Notes under the pieces: generated by a model
What the model saw: only the letters and a program-made list of their open reading frames with translations
The model's database searches: none
What the model was told of the DNA's origin: nothing
Translations under genes and position numbers: made by a program
In this document: one piece after another, positions 25,867 to 35,427 of the stretch
How the letters are laid out: every line of letters starts with the position of its first letter
Position numbering within the stretch: position 1 is the stretch's first letter
DNA from: Hyphomonadaceae bacterium UBA4763
GTDB taxonomy: Bacteria > Pseudomonadota > Alphaproteobacteria > Caulobacterales > Aquidulcibacteraceae
Direction of reading: 5' to 3'
DNA length: 39,689 nt
Assembly (NCBI GenBank): GCA_002403455.1
Contig: DHHV01000082.1
Location: 1 to 39,689, forward strand

Positions 25867-27954
25867 ATGCAACCCATCCGCCAAACTGAAGCGGCCGAAT
25901 GCGGCCTGGCATGCCTCGCCATGGTAGCGCATCACCATGGCCAGCAGGTTGATCTGGCGAGCTTGCGGCGGCGCCACCCGATCTCGATGAAGGGCGCGAC
26001 GTTGAAAGCGCTGATCGAGATCGGGGCGGCGATGGGCTTTGGCGCGCGGGCGATCCGTTGCGAACCACACGAGCTGAAAGAGCTTAAACTTCCCGCAATT
26101 TTGCATTGGGACATGAACCATTTCGTGGTTCTGTCGAAAATACGCGGGGCGTTTGCGGTGATCTTGGACCCCGCATTGGGCGTGCGGCGCTTGCGTTTAA
26201 AAGAGATCGCTCACTCTTTTACCGGCGTAGCGCTGGAATTAAGTCCGACCGATGGGTTTCAACGCAAGCGCGAAAAGAACCTGTTGAAGTTATCGAGCCT
26301 GGTATCCTTGCGCCGACCGGTGATGGGCGCCTTGGCGCAGGCAATATTGTTGTCGGTCATCATCGAATTGTTCGTGCTGGCCAGCCCGTTTTATATGCAA
26401 TTGGTCATCGACGAAGCCATTCTGAAGGGCGACGCCGACCTGCTGACGGCGCTGGCCATCGGCTTTGGCGGGGTGACGCTGTTTCAAATCCTGGCTGGGG
26501 CCTTGCGCAGCTTGACCCTGCAACATGTGTCGATCAGCCTGGGCTTCGACATGGCGGCGAAATTGTTCCACCATTTGGTGCGCCTGCCGCTCGATTGGTT
26601 TCACAAACGCCAAGTCGGGGATATCCAAAGCCGCTTTCAGTCCGTGCAGCCGGTACAAGATTTTATCGCCAATGGCGCGATCGCCGCCTTGCTGGACGGG
26701 GTGATGAGCCTTGCAACCTTGGCGTTGATGGCGCTCTATGCGCCGTGGCTGGCGGCGATCGTTGTCGCCAGCGTCGCCATTTACGCCGTGACGCGGGTGG
26801 CGAGCCTTAACCTCTCGCGCAAAGTCGCGGGCGATTATTTGATCAACGACGCCAAAGAGCAAACCCGCTTTTTAGAGACCTTGCGGGCGGCGCAAACGTT
26901 GAAATTGGCGGCGGCCGAGCCCGAGCGCGAAGGCCTGCAGCGCAATGCGATCGCCGCGACGCTGCGCTCGTCCAGCCGCGCCGCTCATGTGCAGATCGGA
27001 TTTCAGGCGATCAGCCAAACACTCACCGGCGTCACCGATATTGTGGTCGTGTTTTTAGGCGCCAAAGCGATTTTGTCGGCGGAGATGACGGTCGGGGTGC
27101 TGACGGCTTTCATCGCCTATAAGGGGCAGTTTTCCGGCCGCATCGTCAGTCTCGTTGAAAATCTGATCGCTTGGCGCCTGCTCGACGTGCAAATGGAGCG
27201 GTTGGCCGATATCGCACTGACCCCGCGCGAAGCCAAGATCGATGAGGCGGGCTTTGATTCGGCGCTCGACGGGCGGTTGGAGGCCAAGCGGCTGATGTTC
27301 CGCTACGCCCCTGGCGAGCCGGACATCCTGCGTGGGGCCGATCTGAAGATCGAACCGGGCGAGTTTGTCGCCATCGCCGGCCCAAGCGGGGCGGGCAAGT
27401 CGACCTTGTTGAAAGTGCTGGTCGGGCTTTACCCGGCCACCTATGGCGAGATTTTCATCGATGGGCGCCCCCTGTCGTCCTGGAGCCCACGGGCGCTGCG
27501 CCGGCAAATCGGCGTCGTCATGCAAGATGATGCGCTGCTGCAGGGCTCGCTGATCGAGAATATCGCCTTGTTCGACGAACGCCCCGATATGGTGCGGATC
27601 GAGGCGGCGGCGCGGGCGGCGGCCATCCATGACGAGATCATGGCCATGCCGATGGGCTACCAAAGCCTGGTCGGCGACATGGGCAGCGCGCTGTCGGGCG
27701 GCCAAAAACAGCGGGTGATGATCGCCCGCGCACTGTATCGCCAGCCAAAATTGCTGATCATGGACGAAGGCACGAGCCAACTCGACGTCGCCAATGAACA
27801 GGCGATCAACACGGCCTTGCGCGAGCTGCAGGTGACGCGCCTGGTCGTCGCTCACCGTCCGGAGACCTTGCGCGCCGCCGACCGCATCCTGGTGCTGCAA
27901 TATGGCGTGCTGACGCCGGTGCAGGCGTCGGCTCCCCCCGCGCAGGTGGGCTGA
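25867..27954 (+). CDS. Peptidase-containing ABC exporter (C39 / colicin V secretion type)
   Basis: 695 residues in three parts. The N-terminal C39 peptidase (about 1-130) has Cys12 in QTEAAECGLACLAMVA, His85 in HWDMNHFVVLS and Asp101 in ILDPALG, so the catalytic triad is intact. A membrane domain (about 155-430) follows. The nucleotide-binding domain has Walker A GPSGAGKST (about 505), signature LSGGQKQR (about 609), Walker B LLIMDEGTSQLD and the H-loop VVAHRPET. The DEGTSQLD form is usual in the CvaB-like group. Such proteins cleave a double-glycine leader and export the peptide. ATG follows AGGGG. No HlyD-type fusion protein or leader peptide gene is seen nearby, so substrate and partner must be elsewhere or the system is atypical. 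Confidence 0.93.
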   Translation: MQPIRQTEAAECGLACLAMVAHHHGQQVDLASLRRRHPISMKGATLKALIEIGAAMGFGARAIRCEPHELKELKLPAILHWDMNHFVVLSKIRGAFAVILDPALGVRRLRLKEIAHSFTGVALELSPTDGFQRKREKNLLKLSSLVSLRRPVMGALAQAILLSVIIELFVLASPFYMQLVIDEAILKGDADLLTALAIGFGGVTLFQILAGALRSLTLQHVSISLGFDMAAKLFHHLVRLPLDWFHKRQVGDIQSRFQSVQPVQDFIANGAIAALLDGVMSLATLALMALYAPWLAAIVVASVAIYAVTRVASLNLSRKVAGDYLINDAKEQTRFLETLRAAQTLKLAAAEPEREGLQRNAIAATLRSSSRAAHVQIGFQAISQTLTGVTDIVVVFLGAKAILSAEMTVGVLTAFIAYKGQFSGRIVSLVENLIAWRLLDVQMERLADIALTPREAKIDEAGFDSALDGRLEAKRLMFRYAPGEPDILRGADLKIEPGEFVAIAGPSGAGKSTLLKVLVGLYPATYGEIFIDGRPLSSWSPRALRRQIGVVMQDDALLQGSLIENIALFDERPDMVRIEAAARAAAIHDEIMAMPMGYQSLVGDMGSALSGGQKQRVMIARALYRQPKLLIMDEGTSQLDVANEQAINTALRELQVTRLVVAHRPETLRAADRILVLQYGVLTPVQASAPPAQVG

Positions 27955-27960
27955 GGGGGA

Positions 27961-27986
27961 CCCCCGCCTCGAAACCGGATCGGGGG
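27961..27986 (+). terminator. Weak hairpin after the exporter gene
   Basis: CCCCCG (27961-27966) pairs with CGGGGG (27981-27986) across a 14 nt loop, 6 bp after the stop. There is no T-run, so termination is uncertain. The rest of the 247 bp gap to 28201 shows no gene I can support. Confidence 0.3.
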
Positions 27987-28201
27987 CGTCTCAAACGCGT
28001 TTCTGGCGAAGGACATCTGCCAAACCTGCGCCTTGCGCCGCAAACGAGGCATAGGTAGGCGCGCGGTTGACGCAACGCCGCGCTCTTCTTGGATATGACG
28101 GGAATTGCGCCGGCGTAGTCCGCGCCAAAAAACCCGCTTCCGTTCGGCCCGCACTTCATGCCAGTGTGCGACAAGGCGCGTGGGGACGAGTGACGGATTA
28201 A

Positions 28202-29218
28202 ATGACCGAGCAAGCGTTTTTGGACAATCCGACCGGCGGCGCGGTTGATATCGTCGCGCAAGCGCAGAGCGCGCTCGCCGATCTGCAGCGGGTCAAGGCC
28301 GAGATCGGCAAGATCGTCTTCGGACAAGATGTCGTCGTTGAACAGGCGTTGGCCTGCATCCTGGCCGGCGGGCATGGGCTGTTGGTCGGGGCGCCGGGGC
28401 TCGCCAAAACGCGGCTGGTCGAGACGATCGCCCATGTGCTGGGGCTCGATTGGGCGCGCGTGCAATTCACGCCTGATTTGATGCCGGGCGATATTCTGGG
28501 CGCCGAAGTGCTGGACCTCGATGAGGCCGGCAAGCGGGCGTTCCGCTTTATCAAGGGCCCGATCTTTGCGCAAATGCTGATGGCCGATGAGATTAATCGC
28601 GCCAGCCCGCGCACGCAATCGGCCTTGCTGCAGGCCATGCAAGAGCGCGAGGTGACGATCGCCGGGCATTCTTACGCGCTGCCGCGGCCGTTTCATGTGC
28701 TGGCGACGCAAAACCCGATCGAGCAGGAAGGCACTTATCCGCTGCCCGAAGCGCAATTGGATCGGTTTTTGCTGCAAATTGCGGTGGATTATCCGGATCT
28801 GGCGACCGAGCGGCGAATTTTGCTGGAAACGACCGGCTCCAGCCAAGCGCAGGCAGCCCAAGTGCTGACCCCGCAGCGGCTCGAGGCCATCCAACATTTG
28901 GTGCGGCTGATGCCGGTCAGCGATGCGGTTCTGGAAGCGGTGTTGCGCCTGGTGCGGGCGGCGCGCCCGGGGCCGGAGGCGCATGCGGCCTTGCGCGAGT
29001 GGATCGCCTGGGGCCCCGGCCCGCGCGCTGGGCAAGCGCTGCTGACAACCGCCAAAGCGCGGGCGCTGTTGCGCGGGCGGCTTGCCCCCTCGCTCGACGA
29101 TGTCGAGGCGCTGGCGCCGGCGGCGTTGTCGCATCGCATCGGGCTCGATTATGCGGCTCGCGCGCAAGGCAAGACGGCCGAGGGGCTGGTGGCGGCGCTT
29201 TTGGCGAAAAAAGGCTGA
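28202..29218 (+). CDS. MoxR-family AAA+ ATPase
   Basis: 338 residues. AAA_3/MoxR core: VFGQDVVVEQAL, Walker A GAPGLAKT (about 63-70), Walker B MLMADEINRASPRTQSALL with D129/E130, sensor region FHVLATQNPIEQEGTYPLPEAQLDRF, and a C-terminal lid. MoxR ATPases act as chaperones that assemble or activate partner complexes, usually with vWA-domain proteins encoded next door. The DUF58 gene starts three bases after its stop, so the two are probably co-translated. It is the first gene of the 28202-34931 operon. Confidence 0.94.
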   Translation: MTEQAFLDNPTGGAVDIVAQAQSALADLQRVKAEIGKIVFGQDVVVEQALACILAGGHGLLVGAPGLAKTRLVETIAHVLGLDWARVQFTPDLMPGDILGAEVLDLDEAGKRAFRFIKGPIFAQMLMADEINRASPRTQSALLQAMQEREVTIAGHSYALPRPFHVLATQNPIEQEGTYPLPEAQLDRFLLQIAVDYPDLATERRILLETTGSSQAQAAQVLTPQRLEAIQHLVRLMPVSDAVLEAVLRLVRAARPGPEAHAALREWIAWGPGPRAGQALLTTAKARALLRGRLAPSLDDVEALAPAALSHRIGLDYAARAQGKTAEGLVAALLAKKG

Positions 29219-29221
29219 TCC

Positions 29222-30133
29222 ATGGCGGCGCTGTCGCATTCTGCGCCGGACGTTGCGGCGGAGGCGTCGGCTCTGGCGGCGCGGCTGCCGGCTTTGTTGG
29301 CGCAAGCGCGCCAAGCCGCCGCAACGCTTTATCTTGGCGCGCATGGGCGCCGGCGGGCCGGCTTTGGCGAGACCTTTTGGCAGCACCGCCCGCATCGGCA
29401 GGAAGAGGGCTTGCGCCGGGTCGATTGGCGGCGGTCGGCGCGCGAAGACGACCGGCTTTATGTGCGCGAGACCGAATGGCAATCGGTCGAGACGATCGGC
29501 TTTTGGCGCGATCCGCGGCCTGGGTTTCAGTGGCGCTCGGCGCCGAATCTGCCGCGCAAGGGCGATCGCGCTTTGGTGCTGCTGACGGCGTTGGCGATGG
29601 CGCTGGCGCGCGGCGGCGAACGGGTCGGAGCGCTGGGCGCCGCGCGTGGGCCCAAAAGCGGGGCGCGGGCCGGCGAGGCGATCGCCGAAAGGCTCGCGCA
29701 TTTGGCGGCCGACGCCGCGTTTCCCGGGCCGCCGCGCTTTCGCGGGCCGATCATCATCGCGGCGGATTTTTATGAGCCGGTCGAGGTCTGGGCGGCGCGG
29801 CTGAGCCCGCAGGCGCAACGGGGGCCCGGCGTCTTGCTGGCGATCGCCGATCCCGCCGAGGAAAGCTTTCCCTTCGCCGGGCGGACGCGGTTTTTGGGCA
29901 TGGATGCGCCGGCCGAGCGGGTGTTTGGCCGGGCCGAGCGCTTGCGCAATGCTTATGGCGCGGCCTTGGCCGAGAACCGGCGCGCGTTGACCGCTTTGAC
30001 GGCGCGACTGGGGTGGCGGTTATTGCTGCATCGCACCGATCTGCCGGCCCAGCCGGCGCTGCTGGCGCTGGCGGCGGCGGTGAGCGGGGAAACCGGCTTT
30101 GCGGCAGCGGCCAAGCAGGCGGAGACCGCCTGA
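29222..30133 (+). CDS. DUF58 domain-containing protein
   Basis: 303 residues. The DUF58 core motif is visible as EEGLRRVDWRRSAREDDRLYVRE (about 62-84), preceded by GFGETFWQHRPH. DUF58 proteins accompany MoxR ATPases in BatA-like operons and probably form part of an envelope-associated complex. No transmembrane segment is clear, so this version appears soluble. ATG at 29222 lies directly after the MoxR stop. The stop TGA shares one base with the ATG of the next gene (TGATG), giving tight coupling. Confidence 0.88.
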   Translation: MAALSHSAPDVAAEASALAARLPALLAQARQAAATLYLGAHGRRRAGFGETFWQHRPHRQEEGLRRVDWRRSAREDDRLYVRETEWQSVETIGFWRDPRPGFQWRSAPNLPRKGDRALVLLTALAMALARGGERVGALGAARGPKSGARAGEAIAERLAHLAADAAFPGPPRFRGPIIIAADFYEPVEVWAARLSPQAQRGPGVLLAIADPAEESFPFAGRTRFLGMDAPAERVFGRAERLRNAYGAALAENRRALTALTARLGWRLLLHRTDLPAQPALLALAAAVSGETGFAAAAKQAETA

Positions 30134-32895
30134 TGGTGCAGCTTGGGCCAATCGCTTTTGCCGCGCCGCTGGCTTTATGGGGGCTGCTGGCCTTGCCGCT
30201 CCTGTATTTCTTGTTGCGCGCCTCGCCGCCTGAGCCAAAGCGCCAGGAATTTCCGGCTGCGGCCTTGTTGCTGGGCTTGCAGAACCCGGAGGAGACGCCG
30301 GCGCGGACGCCGTGGCCCGTGGTCGTGCTGCGGATCGCGGCGATCTGTGCGGCGTTGTTTGGGCTGGCGCAACCGATCTTGAGCCCACGGGCGCGGCCGG
30401 CGGCGGTTGCCGGAGCGACGCTGATCGTCATCGATGACGGCTGGACCAGCGCCGCCATCTGGCGCGACATCCGCGAGACGGCCTTGCGCGAGATCGACGC
30501 CGCCGGCCGGGCGGGCGCGCCGATCCGGCTGTTTTCGACCGCGTCGGGGCCGGCCGCCTGGTCAGGCGCCGATGCGCTGACGGCGCAAGAAGCGGGCAGT
30601 TTGATGGGCGCGCGGGCGCCACAGCCGCTGCGCCCGGATTATGCGAACGCGCTCGAGCGGCTGGCGCCGCTGACGGCGGATTTGGGCGAGATATTGTGGA
30701 TCGGCGATGGGCTTGCCCATGCCGAGCAGCGCGCCGTTGCCGCCGCCTTGGCGACGCGCGCGCCGGTGGTGCTGCTGGCGCCCGAGCGGACGCAAGCTTT
30801 GGCGATCACCGGCGTCGCCGAAGCCGGCAATGGCTTTGCGGTGACGATCGCCCGCGCGCCGAGCCCGCAAGCGACGCGGGTGACGCTGGACGCGCAAAGC
30901 CAAGACGGGACGATCGCCAGCGTCGAGGGCGAATTCGCGCTCGGCCAGGATGCGCTGGACCTGACGCTGACCGGCCCGCCCGATCTGATCGCCCGCACCC
31001 GCGCCATCGCTTTGCGCGGACCCAAAAGCGCCGGCGCGCGCTTTGTGCTGGATAGCTCGACGGGGCGGCCGAGCGTTGGGCTGATCCGCGACGGCCCGCA
31101 GGCCCAGCCCTTGCTGTCGGGCGCGCATTATGTCGAAAAAGCGCTGGGGCCGCATGTCAGTTTTTCGACGCTGAAGCTGGAGGAAGCGGTCGGGGCGCGC
31201 GGCGCGCTGGTGCTGGCGGAGGGCGAGAGCCTGTCGGGGCCGGCCTTGAGTGCGCTCGAAGCCTGGGTGCGGGGCGGTGGGGTGCTGATCCGCTTTGCCG
31301 GCGAGCGGCTGGCGGCGGCGCCCGACGCGCTGTTGCCGATCCGTCTGCGCGATGGCGGGCGCTCGTTCGGCGGCGCCTTGGGCTGGGAGCGCCCGCAAAA
31401 AATTGCGCCATTTCCGGAAACGAGCCCGTTCTTTGGGCTGGATGCGCCGAAAGAAGCGGAAATTCGCCGCCAGGTGCTGGCCGAACCGGATGCGGAACTG
31501 GCGGGGAAGACCTGGGCGGCGCTGGAAGACGGCACCCCGATCGTCACCGCCAGCCGGCTCGACAAAGGCTTGATCGTGTTTTTTCATGTGACCGCCTCGC
31601 CGCAATGGTCGGATTTGCCGCTGGACGGGGCGTTTGTCGCGTTGCTCCGCCGCGCCGCGAGCTTCGCCGGCCGCGCGCCGCCCGAACCGTCGGCCGCCGA
31701 CAGCGTCGAGCCTTGGCGGATGGTCCAGCGGATGGACGGCTATGGCGATTTGGCCGACGCCGAGCCGCCGATCCCGACGATCGCCGTCGAAGCGTTCGAC
31801 CCGCTCAAGCCGAGCGTAGCGACCCCGCCGGGGCTCTATCGGCGGGCGGGCGTTGAGGCGATGACCAATGCAACGGGGCCGGACGAGCGCTTTGCGCCGA
31901 CCCCGGCGGCGCTGCCGGGCGTCGTGCGGCTGACCTTGGGACCGGATCGGGAGCGCGCGCTGAGCGGGCCGCTTTTGGCGGCGGCGGCGTTATTGGTGGC
32001 GATCGACATGATTGTGGCTTTGGCTTTTGCCGGCCGTTTGCCGCGGCTGGCGGGGCGGCTGGGGTCGCCCGCGCGAGCGGCGGCGGTCTTGGGCATCCTG
32101 CTGTTGAGCGGGTTGGGGGTGGCCGATTCGGCCTTTGCGCAGAGCCGCCTGCCGAGCGCGGAGGCGCCGCGCCGCGATTTCGATCCGGCGTTGGAAGTGC
32201 GCCTGGCTTATATTCGCTCGGGCGATGCGCAGCGCGACTCGCTGGTCAGCGCCGGCCTGCGCGGCTTGTCGCTGGAATTGTTCTATCGCACCGCAATCGA
32301 GCCGGGGCTGCCGGAAGCGGTAGACCTCGAAACCGCCGACCTGGCGTTTTACACGCTGCTTTATTGGTCGCCGCGCCGCAATGCCGCGCCGCTGAGCGAG
32401 AATGCGGCAGCGCAATTGTCGCGCTATTTGCGCAATGGCGGCGCGCTATTGATCGACACGCAAAGCGATAGCGGGGTTGGCGCGCGCGAGCGGCCCGACT
32501 TGGCGCGCCTGCTGGCGGGGATCGAGGCGCCGCCGCTCGAGCCGACGCCGGCCGACCATGTGCTGACCCGATCGTTTTATCTGTTGTCGGAATTTCCCGG
32601 CCGTTATCGCGGCGGGGCGCTGTGGGTCGAAGCGCGCGCAGACGGCGCCGGCGCGGGCAGTTTTGACGGGGTCTCGCCGCTGTTCATCGGCGGGGCGGAT
32701 TGGGCGGCGGCCTGGGCGATCGATGAGCGCGGTCGGCCGATGAGCGCGGTCGATGGCGGCGAGGGACAGCGCGAAATGGCGATCCGCTTTGGCGTCAATC
32801 TGGTCATGCATGTCATCACCGGCAGCTATAAGGCCGATCAGGTGCATGTGCCGGCGCTGCTGGAGCGGCTCAACCAAGAGCGGCGCGTGCGATGA
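30133..32895 (+). CDS. BatA-type N-terminal membrane protein with C-terminal DUF4159 domain
   Basis: 920 residues. An N-terminal double-transmembrane BatA module starts FAAPLALWGLLALPLLYFLLR and includes PWPVVVLRIAAICAALFGLAQP. A long periplasmic-type region follows. Hydrophobic segments near 612-635 and 648-668 come next; the second ends in an AFAQ signal-like sequence. The DUF4159 domain (about 680-900) contains VRLAYIRSGDAQ, LAFYTLLYWSPR and LSRYLRNGGALLIDTQ. It is expected to sit in the inner membrane as partner of the MoxR/DUF58 pair. ATG at 30133 is fixed by the TGATG overlap; longer upstream reading is out-of-frame shadow of DUF58. The stop overlaps the next gene by ATGA. Confidence 0.88.
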   Translation: MVQLGPIAFAAPLALWGLLALPLLYFLLRASPPEPKRQEFPAAALLLGLQNPEETPARTPWPVVVLRIAAICAALFGLAQPILSPRARPAAVAGATLIVIDDGWTSAAIWRDIRETALREIDAAGRAGAPIRLFSTASGPAAWSGADALTAQEAGSLMGARAPQPLRPDYANALERLAPLTADLGEILWIGDGLAHAEQRAVAAALATRAPVVLLAPERTQALAITGVAEAGNGFAVTIARAPSPQATRVTLDAQSQDGTIASVEGEFALGQDALDLTLTGPPDLIARTRAIALRGPKSAGARFVLDSSTGRPSVGLIRDGPQAQPLLSGAHYVEKALGPHVSFSTLKLEEAVGARGALVLAEGESLSGPALSALEAWVRGGGVLIRFAGERLAAAPDALLPIRLRDGGRSFGGALGWERPQKIAPFPETSPFFGLDAPKEAEIRRQVLAEPDAELAGKTWAALEDGTPIVTASRLDKGLIVFFHVTASPQWSDLPLDGAFVALLRRAASFAGRAPPEPSAADSVEPWRMVQRMDGYGDLADAEPPIPTIAVEAFDPLKPSVATPPGLYRRAGVEAMTNATGPDERFAPTPAALPGVVRLTLGPDRERALSGPLLAAAALLVAIDMIVALAFAGRLPRLAGRLGSPARAAAVLGILLLSGLGVADSAFAQSRLPSAEAPRRDFDPALEVRLAYIRSGDAQRDSLVSAGLRGLSLELFYRTAIEPGLPEAVDLETADLAFYTLLYWSPRRNAAPLSENAAAQLSRYLRNGGALLIDTQSDSGVGARERPDLARLLAGIEAPPLEPTPADHVLTRSFYLLSEFPGRYRGGALWVEARADGAGAGSFDGVSPLFIGGADWAAAWAIDERGRPMSAVDGGEGQREMAIRFGVNLVMHVITGSYKADQVHVPALLERLNQERRVR

Positions 32896-34931
32896 GCGGG
32901 CGGCTGATCTTTGATCCGATCCTGCCGATCTGGGCGCTGATCGCGCTGGCGGCGGTGCTGTTTGCCGTGCTGGTGTTTTATGTGACGCGGGGCGGGCGGG
33001 CGAGCCTGTTGCGCGCGTTGGGACTGGCGGCGCTGGGGGTGGCGCTGCTCAACCCGGCTTGGGTCGAGGAAGAACGCGAACCGATCGCCGATATCGTCGC
33101 GCTGGTGGTGGATCGGTCGGCCAGCATGCAAATCGGCGCGCGCGCGGCGGAGGCCGAAGGGATGCTGGCGCAATTGCGCGCCCAGATCGAGGCCGATCCG
33201 AGCTTGGACTTGCGGGTGATCGAGGCGGCGCCGGCCGCAGGCGGCACGCTGCTTTATGAGGCGATCGCGCAAGGGCTTTCGGACGCGCCGAAATCGCGGT
33301 TGGCGGGCGTGATCGTCCTTTCGGACGGCCAGGCTCATGATTTTCCAAGCGATATGCGCGGCTTGCGGCCTTTCGCGCCGATCCATGGGGTCATTGTCGG
33401 CGACCCGGCGCAAGGCGATCGGCGCTTGGAGGTGCAAGCCGCGCCGACTTTCGGGATTGTCGGGGAGACGATCGAGGCGGTGGTTCTGGTCGATGACGCG
33501 GCGCGGCGCGGCGAGCGGGCGCGGATCCTCGTCAGCGTCAATGGCGAGGCGGCCCTTGAGCGCAGCGTCACGATCGGGACGCCGACCGCCATTCCGCTGA
33601 CGCTCGATCGGCGCGGACGGAGCGGGGTGCTGATCTCAACGCCGGCCGGCCCGGAAGAGCTGACGCTGATCAATAATGAGGCGTGGCTGTCGATCAATGG
33701 CGTGCGCGACCGCTTGCGGGTCTTGCTGGTGACCGGGGAGCCGCATGCCGGGGTGCGGGCCTGGCGCAATCTGCTGCGCTCGGACGAGGCGGTGGATCTC
33801 GTCCATTTCACGATTTTGCGCCCGCCGCACAAAGCCGATGGCGTGCCCAATGAAGAATTGGCGCTGATCCCGTTTCCAACCCGTGAGTTGTTCGTCGAGC
33901 AATTGGATAGTTTCGATCTGGTGATCTTTGATCGCTATACGCGGCGCGGCGTGCTGCCGATGAGTTATTTCGACAATATCGGCCGCTATGTCGAAGATGG
34001 CGGGGCGTTATTGGTAACGTCGGGGCCGGAATATTCGAGCTTCGCCAGCATTTTTCGCACGCCTTTGGCGGCGATCTTGCCCTCGCGCCCGCGTGGGGAG
34101 GATTTCGAAGGCGCTTTTACCCCGCAGGTGACGATTTCGGGCGCGCGTCACCCGATCGCGCGGGCGCTGCCAAGCGGCAATAACGGGACCTGGGGGCCGT
34201 GGTATCGCTCGGTGCTGACCGAGACGGTGGCCGGCGCAGCGCTGATGACCGATGCGAGCGGCAATCCGCTGCTGGTGGTGGATCGGGTCGGCGAGGGCCG
34301 CGTCGCGCAACTCAACAGCGATCAATCCTGGCTGTGGGCGCGCGGGCATCAAGGCGGTGGCCCGTTCGCCGAGCTGATGCGGCGGCTCGCGCATTGGCTG
34401 ATGAAGGAGCCGGAATTGGAGGAGGAACGCCTCGATCTCGTCGCGCAAAATGGCGAGATCGCCATCACGCGGCGGACCTTTGGCCCGGCCCCGCGCGATG
34501 TCGCGCTGACGGACCCGGACGGGACGCGGACGATCCTGCCTTTGGCCGAGACCTCGCCGGGCGAGTTCACGGCGCGGGCGCCGCGCGCGGCTCTGGGGCT
34601 TTATACGGCCAGGCAGGGCGCGCTGCAGGCCTTTGCGCGGCTCGAGCCCGATAGCCCGCGCGAATGGGCCGATGTGGCGGTGACCGATTCCGTGCTGCGC
34701 CCGGTGGCGGAAGGGACCGGCGGCGGCATTGTCATGGCGCGCGCCGGCGTCCCGCAATTGCGCCGCGTCGCCGGCAATGCGCCCGCCGCTGGGGCCGGTT
34801 GGCTGGGCTTGCGCGAGCGCAATCAATCGAGCGTAACGCGCGCGCAAATCAGCCCGCTGGCGCCGGCACTGGCGATCGCGGGGCTCGCTTTATTGGCGTT
34901 TGGGCTGGCCTGGCGGCGCGAAGGGCGCTGA
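32892..34931 (+). CDS. Membrane protein with vWA-like / glutamine amidotransferase-like domain
   Basis: 679 residues. Two N-terminal hydrophobic segments (about 12-32 and 38-56) precede DIVALVVDRSASMQIG, a MIDAS-like DxSxS motif. A middle region (about 270-460, with YVEDGGALLVTSGPEYSSFA and VDRVGEGRVAQLNSDQSWLWARGH) resembles class I amidotransferase-like folds found in this protein family. A final hydrophobic segment (LAPALAIAGLALLAFGLAW) ends the protein. It is the fourth gene of the MoxR operon, joined by ATGA to the DUF4159 gene. A surface- or envelope-complex role is inferred from the family; no substrate is known. Confidence 0.8.
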   Translation: MSGRLIFDPILPIWALIALAAVLFAVLVFYVTRGGRASLLRALGLAALGVALLNPAWVEEEREPIADIVALVVDRSASMQIGARAAEAEGMLAQLRAQIEADPSLDLRVIEAAPAAGGTLLYEAIAQGLSDAPKSRLAGVIVLSDGQAHDFPSDMRGLRPFAPIHGVIVGDPAQGDRRLEVQAAPTFGIVGETIEAVVLVDDAARRGERARILVSVNGEAALERSVTIGTPTAIPLTLDRRGRSGVLISTPAGPEELTLINNEAWLSINGVRDRLRVLLVTGEPHAGVRAWRNLLRSDEAVDLVHFTILRPPHKADGVPNEELALIPFPTRELFVEQLDSFDLVIFDRYTRRGVLPMSYFDNIGRYVEDGGALLVTSGPEYSSFASIFRTPLAAILPSRPRGEDFEGAFTPQVTISGARHPIARALPSGNNGTWGPWYRSVLTETVAGAALMTDASGNPLLVVDRVGEGRVAQLNSDQSWLWARGHQGGGPFAELMRRLAHWLMKEPELEEERLDLVAQNGEIAITRRTFGPAPRDVALTDPDGTRTILPLAETSPGEFTARAPRAALGLYTARQGALQAFARLEPDSPREWADVAVTDSVLRPVAEGTGGGIVMARAGVPQLRRVAGNAPAAGAGWLGLRERNQSSVTRAQISPLAPALAIAGLALLAFGLAWRREGR

Positions 34932-34950
34932 AGGCAGGGGTCTTGTTGAC

Positions 34951-35427
34951 TTACGCCGCGAGGGCGGCGCCGGCGTCCAGCAGCAAAGGCGGGGCGATGA
35001 TCGCCAATAGCCGCGCGCCGAGCGGGGCGACATGGCTGATCAGCGGGTCGGGGCCATGGCCATTCAGATCGGGCGGTGGACGCAAATCATCGCGGGCGAT
35101 GCTAACAATGTCTGAGACGCTGTCGACCAGCACGCCGACCAGCTTGCCGCCGTCATTTTGCATGATCACCACGACATGGGTCTCGCCGGGGGTGAGCAGC
35201 GCTCCGCCCAGCCGCGCCGACAAATCAATCACTGGCACGATCGCGCCGCGCAGATTGATGACGCCGCGAATATAGGGCGCAGTATTGGGCAAATGGGTGG
35301 CGCCGCTCCAGGCGCGGATTTCCCGCACGGCGGAAAGCGGCGCGCCATAACAGGCCGCGCCGATCTCAAAAGCGATGATCTGCAATTGCGCGGCTTCGGC
35401 GGCGGCGACGGTTTCTTGGCCAATCAT
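34951..35427 (-). CDS. cheW: Chemotaxis scaffold protein CheW
   Basis: 158 residues forming a single CheW (SH3-like) domain: LQIIAFEIGAACYGAPLSAVREI, PNTAPYIRGVINLRGAIVPVIDL, LVGVLVDSVSDIVSI. CheW couples chemoreceptors to CheA. The ATG at 35427 overlaps the cheA stop (ATGA), so the two are translated together. The C-terminal extension DLNGHGPDPLISHVAPLGARL is slightly longer than in minimal CheW. It is the last gene of the STAS-cheY-cheA-cheW unit and converges with the BatA-type operon. Confidence 0.94.
   Translation of the reverse strand: MIGQETVAAAEAAQLQIIAFEIGAACYGAPLSAVREIRAWSGATHLPNTAPYIRGVINLRGAIVPVIDLSARLGGALLTPGETHVVVIMQNDGGKLVGVLVDSVSDIVSIARDDLRPPPDLNGHGPDPLISHVAPLGARLLAIIAPPLLLDAGAALAA

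Noticed and set aside
27806..29818. Long minus-strand open frame antisense to the MoxR and DUF58 genes
   Set aside because: Arg/Pro/Gln-rich composition without motifs, fully opposite two well-supported coupled genes.
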